A DNA stretch of 64,000 nt. Source: Mycolicibacterium sp. P1-5. GTDB lineage: Bacteria; Actinomycetota; Actinomycetes; Mycobacteriales; Mycobacteriaceae. The DNA lies in the NCBI RefSeq assembly GCF_008329565.1, contig NZ_NPKT01000013.1:62001-126000 (forward strand). The letters are read 5' to 3'. The number at the start of each line of letters is the position of its first letter. The stretch's first letter is position 1. Position numbers and translations under genes: made by a program. Under the pieces are notes generated by a model. That model was given only the letters and a program-made list of their open reading frames with translations. It made no database searches and was not told the DNA's origin. Positions 25,600 to 33,683 of this stretch are shown here, in pieces.

Positions 25600-26828
25600 C
25601 AGCCGCGTACCCGAAACGGCACCGACACAGGGCGACGCACATAGCCGCCGCCAGCCCAGATGATGCCTTCCTCGTCGATCTCGAAATCCGGACAGCGGGA
25701 CAGTAATTCGGTCAGCGCCACCCGTGCCTGCATACGCGCCGCGGCAGCGCCGAGGCAGTGGTGGGCACCGTGGCTGAAGGTGAGGATATTGCGCGGACGA
25801 CGGGTGACGTCGAGTTCGCCGGCATCCTGGCCGTAGAAGCGTTCGTCGCGGTTGGCCGAGCCGTACAGCAGCAGGACTTTACGACCGAGCGGAATGGTCT
25901 TGCCGTGCAGTTCGACGTCGCGGGTGGTGGTGCGGGCCAGCCCCTGCACCGGGGAGGTCAGCCGGAGCAATTCGTCGACGGTGTCCGGGATCAGCTCGGG
26001 TTGGTCAACGAGCATTCGGCGTTGGTCGGGACGCTGGTGCAGCAGCGGCATCGACCCACCGAGCATGCCGGTCGTGGTGTCGTTGCCGCCAGTGACCATC
26101 GTGAACGTGAAGGCCAGTACCGACAGCGTGCCCGCGATGTCACCGTCGGCGCCGACGCCGGCGGCCACCAGATGCGACACCGTGTCGTCTTCGGGCTCGC
26201 GCCTGCGGCGCTCGATCAGGTCGGCAAAATAGCCCATCATCGACCCGACGGCGTCGCCGACAGATCCCAGCGCGTCGAGGCCGCTGGCGCTGGCCGCGAC
26301 GATCGCCTCGGTCCAGCCGTCGAATTGGTCCCGGTCCTGCTCGGGGACGCCGAGGTAGTGCGCGACGACCATCGAGGGCAGCGGCTTGAACAGCTCGGTG
26401 ACGATGTCACCGCCCCCGTTCGTGCGCAGTCGCTCGATGCGTTCGACGACGAACTCGCGTACCTTGGGCTCGACCGCTTCGACCTGCCGCGGAGTGAACC
26501 CACGGGAGACCAGCTTCCGAAACTCGGTGTGCACCGGCGGATCCTGCATGACCATCGGCGGATTATCTTGCAGGCCAATCATTTCCAGCTCGTTGTAGGT
26601 CACGGTGAGGCCCTGCGCCGAGGAGAACGTCTCGTGGTCGCGCGCCGCGGCGAAGACGTCGGCGTGGCGGGACAGTACCCAGTAGTCGTGATCGGGATTC
26701 TCCGGCACGACGTGGTGCGCAGGATCGAGGTCGCGCAGCGCCCGGTACATCGGCCAGCGATCGCCCCAGGTTTCGGCGGTGGCGAGCTCGAAGCGGGCTT
26801 CCGCCTCGTGAGACACAACAGCGGTCAT
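25599..26828 (-). CDS. cyp130: Cytochrome P450 CYP130
   Basis: A 409-residue soluble bacterial P450. The I-helix oxygen-activation motif is GGNDTT, the ExxR motif is in VDELLRLTSPV, and the haem loop is FSHGAHHCLG with the cysteine near residue 358. The C-terminal GGYVRRPVSVPFRV agrees with M. tuberculosis CYP130 (Rv1256c), which it also matches in position before a TetR gene. CYP130 binds azoles and can N-demethylate dextromethorphan-like amines in vitro; the natural substrate is unknown. It appears to be transcribed from a leaderless promoter (see 26829-26863). Confidence 0.93.
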   Translation of the reverse strand: MTAVVSHEAEARFELATAETWGDRWPMYRALRDLDPAHHVVPENPDHDYWVLSRHADVFAAARDHETFSSAQGLTVTYNELEMIGLQDNPPMVMQDPPVHTEFRKLVSRGFTPRQVEAVEPKVREFVVERIERLRTNGGGDIVTELFKPLPSMVVAHYLGVPEQDRDQFDGWTEAIVAASASGLDALGSVGDAVGSMMGYFADLIERRRREPEDDTVSHLVAAGVGADGDIAGTLSVLAFTFTMVTGGNDTTTGMLGGSMPLLHQRPDQRRMLVDQPELIPDTVDELLRLTSPVQGLARTTTRDVELHGKTIPLGRKVLLLYGSANRDERFYGQDAGELDVTRRPRNILTFSHGAHHCLGAAAARMQARVALTELLSRCPDFEIDEEGIIWAGGGYVRRPVSVPFRVRG

Positions 26829-26863
26829 GTCTTATGGATACGACAAGCGGCGGGGTGTGTCAA
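26829..26863 (-). promoter_or_regulatory. Leaderless promoter of cyp130
   Basis: On the minus strand TTGACA (26863-26858) and TATCCA (26840-26835) are separated by 17 bases, a near-consensus mycobacterial sigma-A promoter. The -10 ends only six bases before the ATG at 26828, so transcription should begin at or next to the start codon and give a leaderless mRNA. No ribosome-binding site is present, which agrees. Confidence 0.68.
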
Positions 26864-26984
26864 GAGTTAGTGGGCCTACCACCGGATTCAGGTCCTCTTC
26901 TAGCGTGTAGACCCCTAGTGCGCTCTGGAATCACGGGCCGCGACGACCGAATCGACGCCATCGAGGCCGGAGAGGTCGAAGCAT

Positions 26985-27473
26985 CTGGGTCTGTCGGCAG
27001 CTCGGCGTCGTATCGCGAAAGCGTGGAACGCCATCGGTTCGGCCTCGCTCGCCGAAAGCGGTTCACCCGCAGGCACCGCCGACAGGATCGCGTTGCCCGT
27101 CGCTGCCGACCCCGACCCTGCTCGCAGGGTGATCATGAGGTTGGTCGAGAACACCGGGTTCGACGCCTTCGACGCAGGTGTCCTGGCCGACTCCTGGCGC
27201 CAGCAGCCAGGCTCACCTGCTTATTGCACCGACCTGACTCTCGAGGAGATGCCCGCCGCGTTGGCGGCGGCCGAGAAGGACCGACTGCCCGCGCGTCGCG
27301 ACATCGCGGTTGCCGCCATCGCCGAACGCGTGGGCGACGGCACCTGGCCGCCGCCCTGGGGCTCTAACAGCATTCGCGGAGGATTGAAGCTAGCCATTCT
27401 GATGAACCGTCATGTTCGCAGGATGTGCTGGATCATGGCGTCGAGCTCGTTGCCGTCCGATACCACCGGTTGA
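26985..27473 (+). pseudogene. Remnant of an F420/NADP-type oxidoreductase
   Basis: The frame from about 26985 reads LGLSAARRRIAKAWNAIG, then RIALPVAADPDPARR, GFDAFDAGVLADSWRQQPGS and AYCTDLTLEEMPAALAAAEK. This is the C-terminal half of the NADP-dependent F420-reductase-like family (GFDxxDAGxLxxSWRQQPG...). The N-terminal half with the nucleotide-binding GxGxxG is missing: the preceding sequence is unrelated. The frame stays open past the normal end and runs into the convergent TetR gene, so the original stop is also lost. A decayed, non-functional gene. Confidence 0.65.
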
Positions 27474-28117
27474 CCTTGCACAAAGCTGGTCATGACGCCG
27501 CTGATATAGGTCATCACCATCATGGCGCGTGGCTCCACCAGTTGGTCGGCCTCCGGATGGCCGTCATACCACTGAGCGATCACCTCACGGGCCAGGCCGT
27601 AGAGCTGCACGCCGTAGGCGAGCACGATGTCGGCCAGCTCGGGATCGTTACGCGCGTTGAGAATTACCTCGAATCGTGCCCGAGTGCGCGTCAGATACGG
27701 CTCTGTCCCGGACAACATCACGAGGCGCGCCAGACCCAAGGTGCCGGAGTAACCGAGGGAGTCATCGTGAGCGAGCTCGGTCAGCATTGACAGGTCAGCA
27801 ATGTCGAGCTCGCTGATACGGGAGGCTACAGCTTGGACGAGCGCCTTACGAGTGCGGTAGTAAAACGACGTCGTGCCGGCAGGTACGCCTGCGTGCTGAT
27901 CGACGCGTGGGTGGCTGAGGCCACGCGCGCCGTTGGAGCCAAGTAACGTAATCGCGGCGTCGGCGAGATCTCGGCGACGCTGCGCGGGCGCGTACTTTCG
28001 GCGTGGGGTTGCGATGCGCGGATCGTATCGGTCCGCGGCGGGTTTTGGCCCGACCCGCGCGGATATGGCGGGGCGCGGCCATTCAACATTCAGGTGGACC
28101 AAAAAGGGCTTCGTCAA
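27410..28117 (-). CDS. TetR-family transcriptional regulator, start uncertain
   Basis: A TetR-type protein with RRKYAPAQRRRDLADAAITL followed by GARGLSHPRVDQHAGVPAGT and TSFYYRTRKALVQAVA as helix-turn-helix, and a C-terminal domain ending MTSFVQGQPVVSDGNELDAM. No ATG lies at a sensible place: where family members usually begin, the codon is ATC (28013-28015). I give the TTG at 28117 (preceded by GGTGAG), but any start between 28117 and 28015 is possible, and the gene may have lost its initiator. The frame stays open to 28366 with unrelated sequence. No obvious partner gene is left; its neighbours are decayed genes. Confidence 0.62.
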   Translation of the reverse strand: MTKPFLVHLNVEWPRPAISARVGPKPAADRYDPRIATPRRKYAPAQRRRDLADAAITLLGSNGARGLSHPRVDQHAGVPAGTTSFYYRTRKALVQAVASRISELDIADLSMLTELAHDDSLGYSGTLGLARLVMLSGTEPYLTRTRARFEVILNARNDPELADIVLAYGVQLYGLAREVIAQWYDGHPEADQLVEPRAMMVMTYISGVMTSFVQGQPVVSDGNELDAMIQHILRT

Positions 28118-28158
28118 CCGCTCACCGCTGATGACGTGCCTGGATGCACACTGGGCGC

Positions 28159-28413
28159 ATGGCCACAACGAGTCGCCGCAGGCGCGACCCCGACGCCCGG
28201 CGATGGGAGTTGTGTGACTCGGCGATCGAGTTGCTGGGAGTAGGCGGAGCTCGGGAACTGAGCCATCCGAAAGTGGAGCACGCTCAGCGTCTGGCGCAGA
28301 TCGCGTCGACCGAATTGAGAGCGAAATACGCTGGTGTGCAGGGTCACCGCTTCCCCGGGGCCGCATCGGGTGATCTGTCAGGCGGTCGTGCGGTCGAAGG
28401 ACATATCACCTGA
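28159..28413 (+). pseudogene. TetR N-terminal fragment
   Basis: The ATG at 28159 begins SRRRRDPDARRWELCDSAIE followed by LLGVGGARELSHPKVE, which parallels the start of the divergent TetR at 27410 (RRRDLADAAITLLGSNGARGLSHPRVD). After the first helices the similarity stops and the rest (84 residues in total) does not continue the DNA-binding domain. It is a truncated TetR gene arranged head-to-head with a relative, and should not be functional. Confidence 0.5.
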
Positions 28414-28587
28414 GGCCAGGGAGCCGAAGCCCTTCTGGCGTTCTACCGCCGCACCGCGCGACAGGCGATCGACTGGGATGACATCGCAGAACCATCGTGT
28501 CGGATCAATTGGTTCTGGTGACCATACGAGTGCAGAAGGTCTACGGGGCGGAACTGCCTCAGCGCTTCAAGGATTACGGCGAGAAAT
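28414..28587 (+). other. Probable remnant coding sequence, unidentified
   Basis: Two short plus-strand frames look coding but are broken. From 28414 one reads GQGAEALLAFYRRTARQAID and WDDIAEPSCRINWFW, then stops at 28519-28521. One frame over, from 28518, comes VTIRVQKVYGAELPQRFKDY and GEKFK, with a stop at 28593-28595. A single frameshift would join them into the C-terminus of one protein. I do not recognise the family. Confidence 0.35.
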
Positions 28588-29004
28588 TCAAATAGGGTTG
28601 CTCACGCCGACGCGCGGGCCAACCAGCGATTGAGCGTCGTGATAATAGATACGAATCTCGGCGATCTTGCCGTCGACCAGTCGGGTCTCTTCGGCGAAGA
28701 GTGTGAACTGCCCAGTCTCGCCGACCAAGAAGCCGCCGAAAGCAACGGCTCGGTCGCCGTCGACCATGATGCTGTGCACCGTGAACTGCGACGCGTCCGC
28801 CACTTCTGCCACGGCGCGGGAGATGGCGACGAGTCCTTCTCGGCCGTGATACTCGCCGCCGAACGGCAGAAACGGAGGTTCGTAGATCAGCGCATCATCG
28901 GCCAAATAGCTCATCATTGTCTCGACATCTCCGTCTGCACCGGCGGCGTAGAACTGCTCGATGATCGATCGGCTGTGCTCAGTGACCGAATTCGTAGTCG
29001 TCAT
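28588..29004 (-). CDS. SnoaL/NTF2-like protein
   Basis: A 138-residue single-domain protein of the NTF2-like cone fold (SnoaL-like): SIIEQFYAAGADGDVETMMS, YLADDALIYEPPFLP, GREGLVAISRAVAEVADAS and FTLFAEETRLVDGKIAEIRI are typical. Family members are polyketide cyclases, epoxide hydrolases, dehydratases or small binding proteins. It lies 80 bp downstream of the amidohydrolase at 29085-30251 on the same strand and is probably the last gene of that unit. A catalytic role on a pathway intermediate is inferred from context only. Confidence 0.82.
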   Translation of the reverse strand: MTTTNSVTEHSRSIIEQFYAAGADGDVETMMSYLADDALIYEPPFLPFGGEYHGREGLVAISRAVAEVADASQFTVHSIMVDGDRAVAFGGFLVGETGQFTLFAEETRLVDGKIAEIRIYYHDAQSLVGPRVGVSNPI

Positions 29005-29084
29005 AACGTGTTCCGTTCTGTAGCCGCGAGCTCAGAGAGCCGACGATCGCAGGCAGTGACTCTTAGCCGCCATCTCTGCGGCGC

Positions 29085-30251
29085 CTAGTCGGAGAGTTTG
29101 TATAAGTTGATCGCGTTCTCGCTGAGTATCTTGCGAGCGTCGGCATGCGAAGCGAGGTCGATGATCTCGTCAATCGCCGTGGCCGTGTACCCGAAAGTTC
29201 CTTCGCTGTGGGGGTAATCCTGCCCCCACATCACGCGGTCGGCGCCGAGGTGGTCGAGCAATCGCAGACCGACGGTGTCGGTTTGGAACGTGGCGTACAT
29301 GTTGTTGAACCAATAGTGGCTCGGCCGGTGTTCCATCGGCCAGTCGAAGAGTTCGCGGTGCGCACCATATGTGAGTTCGGCATCTTGAAGTGCACCAGCG
29401 ATCCAATTGATGCCACCCTCGGCGAACACGACTTGCAGTTTCGGGTGGCGGTCGAATATGCCGCCGAATATCAGGCTGCCGAAGACTCGGCGAAACGGTG
29501 CGGCCTGCACGATGAAGAAGGTGCCGAAACCACCCCGGCCACCGGACGACGGCACTTCGCCGATGTGGAAGTTGATCGGCAGGTTCGCCTCCGCCGCGCA
29601 CGCCCAGAAGCGGTCCATGTTCGGACTGTCGTAATCAATGACGTTGCCGCTGGCGTCTTTGCCCGGGTTGAACGGGATCAAGAAGCTTTTGAGTCCGAGA
29701 TCCACGATCTGCTGGATGGCACATTCGGCGCGGTCCGGATTCCACCAGTTGCTGCAAATCCCAACGCCGTAGAAGCGGCCCGGGTTTTTCTTGCCCAGTT
29801 CAGCCATGTGCTCGTTGTAGGTGCGGTACATCAGTTCCTGCATGTCCTGATCGGGGTAGCGGATGAACGCCATCAGACTCTGTGGATAGACGATCTCTTT
29901 GTCGATACCTTCGGCCTCGAGATGCTGGTTGCGTAAACCGAATTCAAAACCATCGTTGAGGACCGAGCGAGCGAGTGCGGTGTCAATGTCAGCGGTGTCC
30001 GGATACGCTTGCATGTCGTCGCGGAACCCGACGCGCCAGTAGCGATCGAACCAGACTCGCGGCGCCTTATCGCGCAGTCGGGCCGGAAACCGTTGATAGA
30101 AGATATCTTCGGTGAGTTCAATGTGATTGTCGGCCGATACGAGCGTGAGATCGGGCAGGTTCTTGGCATCGCGTGGCTGGCTGGTGCGATCGACGATCAT
30201 GCCGGCGTTTGCGGCCACGAGACTTTGGAAGCTTCGTCGTTCGTCGGGCAC
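29085..30251 (-). CDS. Amidohydrolase 2 (ACMSD-like) family protein
   Basis: A 388-residue TIM-barrel amidohydrolase of the ACMSD/hydroxybenzoate-decarboxylase-like family. The first metal motif is SADNHIEL (DxH instead of HxH), INFHIGE supplies the barrel His, and GQDYPHSEGTF carries the conserved Asp. These enzymes decarboxylate or hydrate/hydrolyse aromatic or cyclic acids. The GTG start at 30251 has GGGAGG six bases upstream. About 105-145 bases further upstream lies a promoter with the shared -10 TAGCAT and an operator-like palindrome, placing it in the cluster's regulon. It is related to, but clearly different from, the amidohydrolase at 32236. Confidence 0.88.
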   Translation of the reverse strand: MPDERRSFQSLVAANAGMIVDRTSQPRDAKNLPDLTLVSADNHIELTEDIFYQRFPARLRDKAPRVWFDRYWRVGFRDDMQAYPDTADIDTALARSVLNDGFEFGLRNQHLEAEGIDKEIVYPQSLMAFIRYPDQDMQELMYRTYNEHMAELGKKNPGRFYGVGICSNWWNPDRAECAIQQIVDLGLKSFLIPFNPGKDASGNVIDYDSPNMDRFWACAAEANLPINFHIGEVPSSGGRGGFGTFFIVQAAPFRRVFGSLIFGGIFDRHPKLQVVFAEGGINWIAGALQDAELTYGAHRELFDWPMEHRPSHYWFNNMYATFQTDTVGLRLLDHLGADRVMWGQDYPHSEGTFGYTATAIDEIIDLASHADARKILSENAINLYKLSD

Positions 30252-30355
30252 AGTGACCTCCCTATCGGATCCCTGAGCAACGCCTGCGACACGGCGTCTG
30301 CCGTAGTCGCACGAGATCGCGGCGGGGATCTATCTGCCCGGATTCAGACCTTGTG

Positions 30356-30394
30356 ATGCTAGCGACGCCGACCGGTTGGTGCAACACCGTGGCA
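30356..30394 (-). promoter_or_regulatory. Promoter with TGCAAC-N3-GTGGCA operator-like site
   Basis: On the minus strand TTGCAC (30384-30379) and TAGCAT (30361-30356) are 17 bases apart. The plus strand at 30380-30394 reads TGCAAC-ACC-GTGGCA, the cluster palindrome with one mismatch, overlapping the -35. It points at the amidohydrolase at 30251. TAGCAT is followed by CAC, as at the other two sites. Confidence 0.68.
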
Positions 30395-30447
30395 AAAGTG
30401 ACTTGATGTGGCAAAACCTGCGGCCACGGGATGGCGCCGGGCTCGAC

Positions 30448-31383
30448 TCAAAAGCGCTCGGCTGCGATGTACGGTTTCATTTCCCATTCGCGGGGATCGT
30501 TCGCTGCGAACGGGATCAGCCCGTTAGGCGCGCCCGCCAGAACGTCTTTCCAGCGTTCAGCGACGGCTTCCAGCGTGAGGGGCTTGTCGGTGAATCCACT
30601 CGTTTGTGCGATGTGGACCCGGGCTACTTCTCCGCCGACGGCGGTTATTGTCTCGCCAGTCGAGGGGCAGTCCTCGTGCGACAACCACGCGGCGACCGGT
30701 GCTACCAGGTCGGCCGGGAGGTTGACCTTGCAGAGCTGGTACATCGACGAGGTGTCCGTCTGCTGCGCGGCCACCATGCGGCTGAAGGCACCGGGATTGA
30801 GGGTGTTCACCTTGATTCCGTGTGCCGAACCTTCGCCGGCGAGGGCACGGCTGAATGAGAAGACGCCTCCCTTGCTGGCACTGTAGGCCGCGAGCAGCGG
30901 CACGCCGCCAAATGCGCCCGAGGATGTGTTGACGATGCGGCCGTAGCCTTGAGCCTTCATATGCGGCCACGCGGCACGACACGTCCAGATCGTGCCCATC
31001 AGGTTGATGTCGATGTGCTGGCGGATGTCGTCGGCGGTCATCTCGTCGAACTCGGCGGCGATCGAGATGCCGGCGTTGTTGATCAGGATGTCGAGCCTCC
31101 CGAAAGTGTCGATAGCGGTCTGGACGATCCCGCGGGCTCCTCCTTCCGTCGCCACCGAATGGCTGTCCGCCACAGCGTTTCCGCCGGCAGCACGGATCTC
31201 GGCGGCGACTTCGTCGGCCGACGCGACGCCTGCATATCCCGGCGCGACAGTGCGGCCGATGTCGTTGACGATGACGTTGGCGCCGCGGGCGGCGAGTAGC
31301 AGCGCGTGCGCTCGCCCGATGCTGGGATTGCCACCGGCTCCAGTCACGATCGCCGTCCGGCCATCGAACCGCAATTGAGTCAT
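30448..31383 (-). CDS. Short-chain dehydrogenase, MFE-2/17-beta-HSD4-like
   Basis: A 311-residue SDR with a long cofactor loop (TGAGGNPSIGRAHALLLAAR), NNAG, the catalytic Ser in NTSSGAFGGV and YSASK. The insertion after the first strand (VIVNDIGRTVAPGYAG) and a C-terminal extension of ~50 residues resemble the (3R)-hydroxyacyl-CoA dehydrogenase domain of peroxisomal multifunctional enzyme type 2, so a hydroxyacyl-CoA or cyclic alcohol is a plausible substrate. It is similar to the SDR at 41431-42342 in this cluster. The ATG has GAGG upstream; it lies 61 bp behind the TetR gene and is probably co-transcribed with it. Confidence 0.88.
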   Translation of the reverse strand: MTQLRFDGRTAIVTGAGGNPSIGRAHALLLAARGANVIVNDIGRTVAPGYAGVASADEVAAEIRAAGGNAVADSHSVATEGGARGIVQTAIDTFGRLDILINNAGISIAAEFDEMTADDIRQHIDINLMGTIWTCRAAWPHMKAQGYGRIVNTSSGAFGGVPLLAAYSASKGGVFSFSRALAGEGSAHGIKVNTLNPGAFSRMVAAQQTDTSSMYQLCKVNLPADLVAPVAAWLSHEDCPSTGETITAVGGEVARVHIAQTSGFTDKPLTLEAVAERWKDVLAGAPNGLIPFAANDPREWEMKPYIAAERF

Positions 31384-31444
31384 GAGCTGCCTCTGCTCTC
31401 GGTGAGTCGCGTCAGGGCGGTTCGAACTGCACGTCCGCGTCGAG

Positions 31445-32089
31445 TCAGGCTTCGGCTCGTTGTGGGTTGCGGTGTTGCAGGGTCTCGATATGGGCCAGGA
31501 TGCGGGTGCGCGCCCGTGGGCGAGCGATGGCTAAGAGCGCGACGTCGAAGGCGTGCAGCGCGCCCTCGCGCAGTTGTAGGTCGGTGATCTCGCTGGAAGT
31601 CCAGCGTCGTTGCAAATGGAACAGCACCATGCCAGCGTGCTCGGCGAGGACCACAGGGTCAATGTCGGGGCGCAACGCTCCGCTGTGCATCGCCGCACGA
31701 ATTTCGGTGACAATGAGATCCCAGCCCGTCCATCGCTCATTGACCTGGCTGACGAGTCGGTCATCCATGAGGATGGCGCGGACCACCGCCTTCGGCACCT
31801 CGGACACCACTTTGTCGATCGAGACTCCGACCGCTTCCCAGATCCGCTCGATGGGATCACGTGCGGCGATCTGATGAACCTCGACATCCATCGAGTCGAG
31901 CGAACACTGCACCAAGGCGGTGAGCAACCCGTCCTTATCGCCGAAGTGATTGTAGAGAGTTCGGACGCTGACCTCGGCCTCGTCTGCGAGGCGACGCATC
32001 GAGAGTTGCTCGACGCCATTTTGCTCAATGAACGACCGGGCGGCGTCGAGGACCCGTCGGCTAGTCCGCTGCTGCACCCGAGAAGGCAT
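31445..32089 (-). CDS. TetR-family regulator of the catabolic cluster
   Basis: A 214-residue TetR regulator. The helix-turn-helix is SMRRLADEAEVSVRTLYNHF, followed by GDKDGLLTALV. Its promoter region, shared with the ten-gene rightward operon, contains the perfect palindrome TGCAAC-ACC-GTTGCA at 32146-32160, 57 bases upstream of its start. Two more copies stand before other cluster genes. It is therefore the likely repressor of the regulon, released by a pathway compound or CoA ester; this is inferred from position. The ATG at 32089 is chosen because the frame upstream encodes non-TetR sequence across the operator. Confidence 0.88.
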   Translation of the reverse strand: MPSRVQQRTSRRVLDAARSFIEQNGVEQLSMRRLADEAEVSVRTLYNHFGDKDGLLTALVQCSLDSMDVEVHQIAARDPIERIWEAVGVSIDKVVSEVPKAVVRAILMDDRLVSQVNERWTGWDLIVTEIRAAMHSGALRPDIDPVVLAEHAGMVLFHLQRRWTSSEITDLQLREGALHAFDVALLAIARPRARTRILAHIETLQHRNPQRAEA

Positions 32090-32145
32090 CTGATGATCGT
32101 ACGGGATTGCCACAGCGACGTATAAATACAACAGCTGGCAAAATT

Positions 32146-32185
32146 TGCAACACCGTTGCACATATTGGCCCAATGTGCCTAGCAT
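32146..32185 (+). promoter_or_regulatory. Operator and promoter of the ten-gene operon
   Basis: TGCAAC-ACC-GTTGCA (32146-32160) is a perfect palindrome with 6-bp arms. Its right arm overlaps a -35 TTGCAC (32156-32161); the -10 TAGCAT (32180-32185) follows after 18 bases and is itself followed by CAC. The amidohydrolase ATG is at 32236. Repressor binding here would occlude the promoter, and may also control the divergent TetR gene. Confidence 0.78.
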
Positions 32186-32235
32186 CACGGTCGGGGGGAG
32201 CGCCAAAACGCGTCGTCACATCTGAGGGGAAGTTC

Positions 32236-33669
32236 ATGGCTGAGGAATCACTGCGCCCTGCGAGCGACATGTCCGCCGATGATCGGTATGTCGTGGTCTC
32301 GATCGACAGCCACGTCGGCCCGTCGGTCAAAGAACAGCTGCGCGAGTACTGCGAAGCCGAATACCTCGACGACTTCGATCGCTTCGTCTGCGAGATGGAA
32401 AGCCAAGGACTACTGCACTGGCGCTCCTCGGAAGCCTCCAAAGCCGGTGCGAAAGAAAGCTGGTCGCTGGGCAAGTCCATGGCTGAACGGGGCAAGGCAA
32501 ACACCAAGCAAGGCAACGCAGCGGTCAAAGAGCTCGGCCAAGAAGAAGCAGAGCGTTTCGGACAGCAGGCGGGCATCCGCAACGCCGATCAGGTAGGCGC
32601 TCGCTTCCTGCAACGAAGCTATGAGCACAGCTTGGCCCCGGGTCTCCAGGATCACGACGCGCGCATCAGGGACATGAATGAGCAGGGCGTCGCCGCCGAC
32701 GTCATCTTCCACGGCGGTCTCAACGGTCAATCGATCCCATTCTCGACTACCGGCCTCATCAGCTGGGGTGACTCGGCCTATAACAACTTGGAGCCGGTGG
32801 GCGTCCGGATCTACAACCGGTGGCTGGCGGACTTCTGCTCGCAGGCTCCCGAGCGTCACGCTGGCATCGCCCACATCCCGATCTCAGATCCGGAGGCGTG
32901 TGTCCGGGAGATCGAGTGGGCAGCTGCGGCTGGGCTCAAGGGTATCAACCTGCCTGCCCCGCGAGGCGACTTCCCGATGCTCAATGATCCTGCGTGGGAA
33001 CCGATCTGGGCAGCATGTGCCGACACGGGCCTGTCCGTCAACACCCATGGTGGCGGTGGTGAGCATTATCCGTACGTCGGCCCTGGCGCTCAGGCCATGT
33101 ACATGATGGAGACGCCGTTTCGAACTCGACGTGGCCTCTGGGTGATGATCTTCAGTGGCGTGTTCGACCGCTACCCGAATCTCAAGCTCGTGCTCACCGA
33201 GCAGTGGATGGATTGGGCGCCGTCTGCGATGGCGGACATGGATGGGCTGTACAACGGTCCGACCGGCGTGGCGATCCGCAAGACACTGCCCAAACCGCCG
33301 TCGGAGTACTTCCGACAGAACTGTTTCATCGGGGCCAGTTTCATGTCCAACGGCGAAGCGCACCTGGCTCTCGAGCACGACCTGACCCTGAATGTCATGT
33401 GGGGCGATGATTATCCGCACGCCGAGGGGACGTGGCCGGATACTCGCGAGGCGATGCGCTTCACCTTCTCCGATATCGACCCCAAGTACACCCGACATTT
33501 TTTGGGCGACACGGCGATCGACCTCTACGGGCTCGATCGCGCGAAGCTCACTAAGGTTGCCGCCGATATCGGTCCGACGGCCGCCGAGGTCGCAACGCCG
33601 TACACACTCCCTGAGGATGCGGTCGTCGGGCTCTACGCGTTCCGCACCGGTCCGGGCATCTTCATCTGA
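32236..33669 (+). CDS. Amidohydrolase 2 family protein, first gene of the rightward operon
   Basis: A 477-residue ACMSD-like amidohydrolase. Metal-site motifs are SIDSHVGPS (DxH), VNTHGGGGEH with the barrel His, and WGDDYPHAEGTWPDT with the conserved Asp. An insertion of ~80 residues after the first strand (Lys/Glu/Gln-rich around residues 70-120) makes it longer than the family norm of 350-400. Such proteins are abundant in mycobacterial catabolic gene sets, with unknown substrates. The ATG at 32236 follows GAGGGGA by about six bases. It is the first gene behind the operator/promoter at 32146-32185, so it should be induced with the pathway. Confidence 0.9.
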   Translation: MAEESLRPASDMSADDRYVVVSIDSHVGPSVKEQLREYCEAEYLDDFDRFVCEMESQGLLHWRSSEASKAGAKESWSLGKSMAERGKANTKQGNAAVKELGQEEAERFGQQAGIRNADQVGARFLQRSYEHSLAPGLQDHDARIRDMNEQGVAADVIFHGGLNGQSIPFSTTGLISWGDSAYNNLEPVGVRIYNRWLADFCSQAPERHAGIAHIPISDPEACVREIEWAAAAGLKGINLPAPRGDFPMLNDPAWEPIWAACADTGLSVNTHGGGGEHYPYVGPGAQAMYMMETPFRTRRGLWVMIFSGVFDRYPNLKLVLTEQWMDWAPSAMADMDGLYNGPTGVAIRKTLPKPPSEYFRQNCFIGASFMSNGEAHLALEHDLTLNVMWGDDYPHAEGTWPDTREAMRFTFSDIDPKYTRHFLGDTAIDLYGLDRAKLTKVAADIGPTAAEVATPYTLPEDAVVGLYAFRTGPGIFI

Positions 33670-33683
33670 GCGGGAGACAAAAC

